Source: JBBSUX01 sp038234045 (GTDB lineage Bacteria > Pseudomonadota > Gammaproteobacteria > Burkholderiales > Burkholderiaceae_C). Taken from it: DNA of 6,961 bases. The DNA is taken from NCBI GenBank assembly GCA_038234045.1, contig JBBSUX010000189.1:1-6961 (forward strand), in the 5' to 3' direction. Shown here piece by piece: positions 5,832 through 6,961 of the stretch. The notes under the pieces were generated by a model. The model was not told where the DNA came from. It was given only the letters and a program-made list of their open reading frames with translations, and made no database searches. Position 1 is the first letter of the stretch; the number at the start of each line of letters is the position of its first letter. Position numbers and translations under genes: made by a program.

Positions 5832-6961
5832 ATGCCGCATCTTCCTGCGCTGTCGGACAGCGTCAAAACAGCGCTGTCGATCGCGTGGACCGCCTACATC
5901 GCGATCATGGCGATCTGGATCGTGTGGCAGAAGCGCTCGCCGATTGCCACGCTCGGCTGGATCCTATCGCTGGCCTGGTTGCCGCTGGTCGGATTTGTCG
6001 TCTATTACTTTTTTGGGCCGCAGCGGATGCGGCGGCAGCGCCTGCGCCGCGTTCGCAGTCAGGCGCAGCTCTATGCGCGTACGGACCTGGAGAGCCTCCT
6101 CGAACAAGCGGGGGATCCTCCTGCGCATCTCAGGCAGCTCAGCATACTGGCCCGCAACTGCTGCGACCTGCCGGTTTCTACGGCGACAGATGTGAGACTG
6201 CTGGTCGATGGCGGCCAGACCTACGAGGCGATTTTCGACGCAGTCAAGCAAGCCGAGCGCCACGTACACCTTGAGTACTACATCTTCAATCCTGACCAGA
6301 TCGGGACGGCACTGCGAGATCTGCTCGTGGAGAAGGCCCGCACCGGCGTCGAGGTGCGCCTTCTGGTGGATGCCCTGGGATCCAAGGCCCTGCATGAGCG
6401 CTTCTTCAGACCGCTGCGTGAAGCTGGCGGCGAAGTGGGGTTTTTCCACGGCAGCCGCATCGGCAGGCGGTTGCGACCGGTAATCAATTTCCGCACGCAC
6501 CGCAAGATCGTGGTGTGCGATGGCCGCATCGGTTTCACTGGTGGGCTCAACATTACCGATGAAGAAGACGAGCGCTGCCAGGCCGATGCTTATCACGATG
6601 TCCATTTACGGCTCAAGGGCGGCGTGGTGCGCTGGCTGCAGGCGGTCTTCATGGAAGACTGGGCCTATGCCACGCGAGAGCGAAAACATCGCACGCAGGA
6701 GGAGTTCGCCGACCTTTTACCGGCCGGGGAAACCGGCCCGCATGCGGTGCAGATCATTACCTCCGGACCCGACAGTGAGCACGAAGCGATTCATCGAATC
6801 TTTGTGGCGGCCATCAATGTCGCCTCTCGCCGGATCTGGATCACAACACCTTATTTTGTTCCTACGCCGGCAACCCTGATGGCCTTGTCCAATGCAGCGC
6901 TGCGCGGAATCGATGTTCGCCTGCTGGTGCCGCGCCGCAGTGATTCGCGCATAGTCAGTGC
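5832..6961 (+). CDS. cls: Cardiolipin synthase (phospholipase D superfamily), N-terminal 376 residues, 3' end outside window
   Basis: Cardiolipin synthases of this type join two phosphatidylglycerol molecules at the inner membrane to make cardiolipin and glycerol. The frame runs open from ATG 5832 to the window edge with no stop. Two membrane segments come first (about 14-32 and 37-61, the latter ending YYFFG), typical of the PLD-nuclease N-terminal anchor of ClsA-type enzymes. A first phospholipase D domain follows, with the catalytic HKD motif intact: H223, K225 and D230 in HRKIVVCD, then GFTGGLN. The TPYFVP segment at 339-344 opens the second domain; its HKD motif should lie beyond the window, since the family is usually about 480 residues. 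The frame is open upstream to 5658, with GTG 5691, TTG 5721 and TTG 5790 as other possible starts, but ATG 5832 places the first membrane helix where the family has it. There is no clear Shine-Dalgarno sequence. A PLD-family phosphatidyltransferase of other specificity cannot be excluded from half a protein. Confidence 0.9.
   Translation, partial: MPHLPALSDSVKTALSIAWTAYIAIMAIWIVWQKRSPIATLGWILSLAWLPLVGFVVYYFFGPQRMRRQRLRRVRSQAQLYARTDLESLLEQAGDPPAHLRQLSILARNCCDLPVSTATDVRLLVDGGQTYEAIFDAVKQAERHVHLEYYIFNPDQIGTALRDLLVEKARTGVEVRLLVDALGSKALHERFFRPLREAGGEVGFFHGSRIGRRLRPVINFRTHRKIVVCDGRIGFTGGLNITDEEDERCQADAYHDVHLRLKGGVVRWLQAVFMEDWAYATRERKHRTQEEFADLLPAGETGPHAVQIITSGPDSEHEAIHRIFVAAINVASRRIWITTPYFVPTPATLMALSNAALRGIDVRLLVPRRSDSRIVS

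Noticed and set aside
5885..6879. Several open frames on both strands (for example 5885-6274 +, 5964-6605 -, 6520-6879 +) over the cls region
   Set aside because: They are out-of-frame or antisense shadows of the continuous cls reading frame that starts at 5832 and carries the HKD motif.

Overview
This window looks like a stretch of conserved chromosome from a GC-rich proteobacterium, most likely a betaproteobacterium of the order Burkholderiales. The dnaE C-terminus, the proline-rich N-terminal extension of ClpS and the ClpA linker all resemble proteins of that group as I remember them. That placement is inference, because no database search was possible. I see no mobile element, CRISPR array, tRNA, rRNA or phage gene.

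Layout from left to right: (1) the last third of dnaE, the replicative DNA polymerase III alpha subunit, cut by the left edge (1-1134, +). (2) A 137-bp spacer with a weak candidate promoter. (3) clpS (about 1272 or 1281 to 1646, +), then a 70-bp structured gap, then clpA (1717-4041, +) with a good ribosome binding site. (4) A convergent intergenic region holding a strong stem-loop with T-runs on both strands, probably a terminator shared by clpA and the gene facing it. (5) A MltB-family lytic transglycosylase lipoprotein gene on the minus strand (5713 down to 4253). (6) A 118-bp divergent intergenic region. (7) The first 376 codons of a cardiolipin-synthase-type phospholipase D gene (5832 to the right edge, +), cut by the window end.

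Functionally there are three groups. dnaE belongs to chromosome replication. clpS and clpA form the adaptor and unfoldase pair of the N-degron branch of ClpAP proteolysis; ClpP is not in the window. The two divergent genes both act on the cell envelope, one cutting peptidoglycan and the other making or remodelling cardiolipin. Every coding region is intact apart from truncation at the window edges, and the key catalytic or binding residues are present.

I searched for an undescribed system and did not find one. The items worth a second look are small: the shared TTCG-loop terminator, competing inverted repeats and overlapping palindromes between clpS and clpA, the lack of a recognisable ribosome binding site for clpS, the lytic transglycosylase gene and cls, and dnaE rather than a cold-shock gene upstream of clpS.
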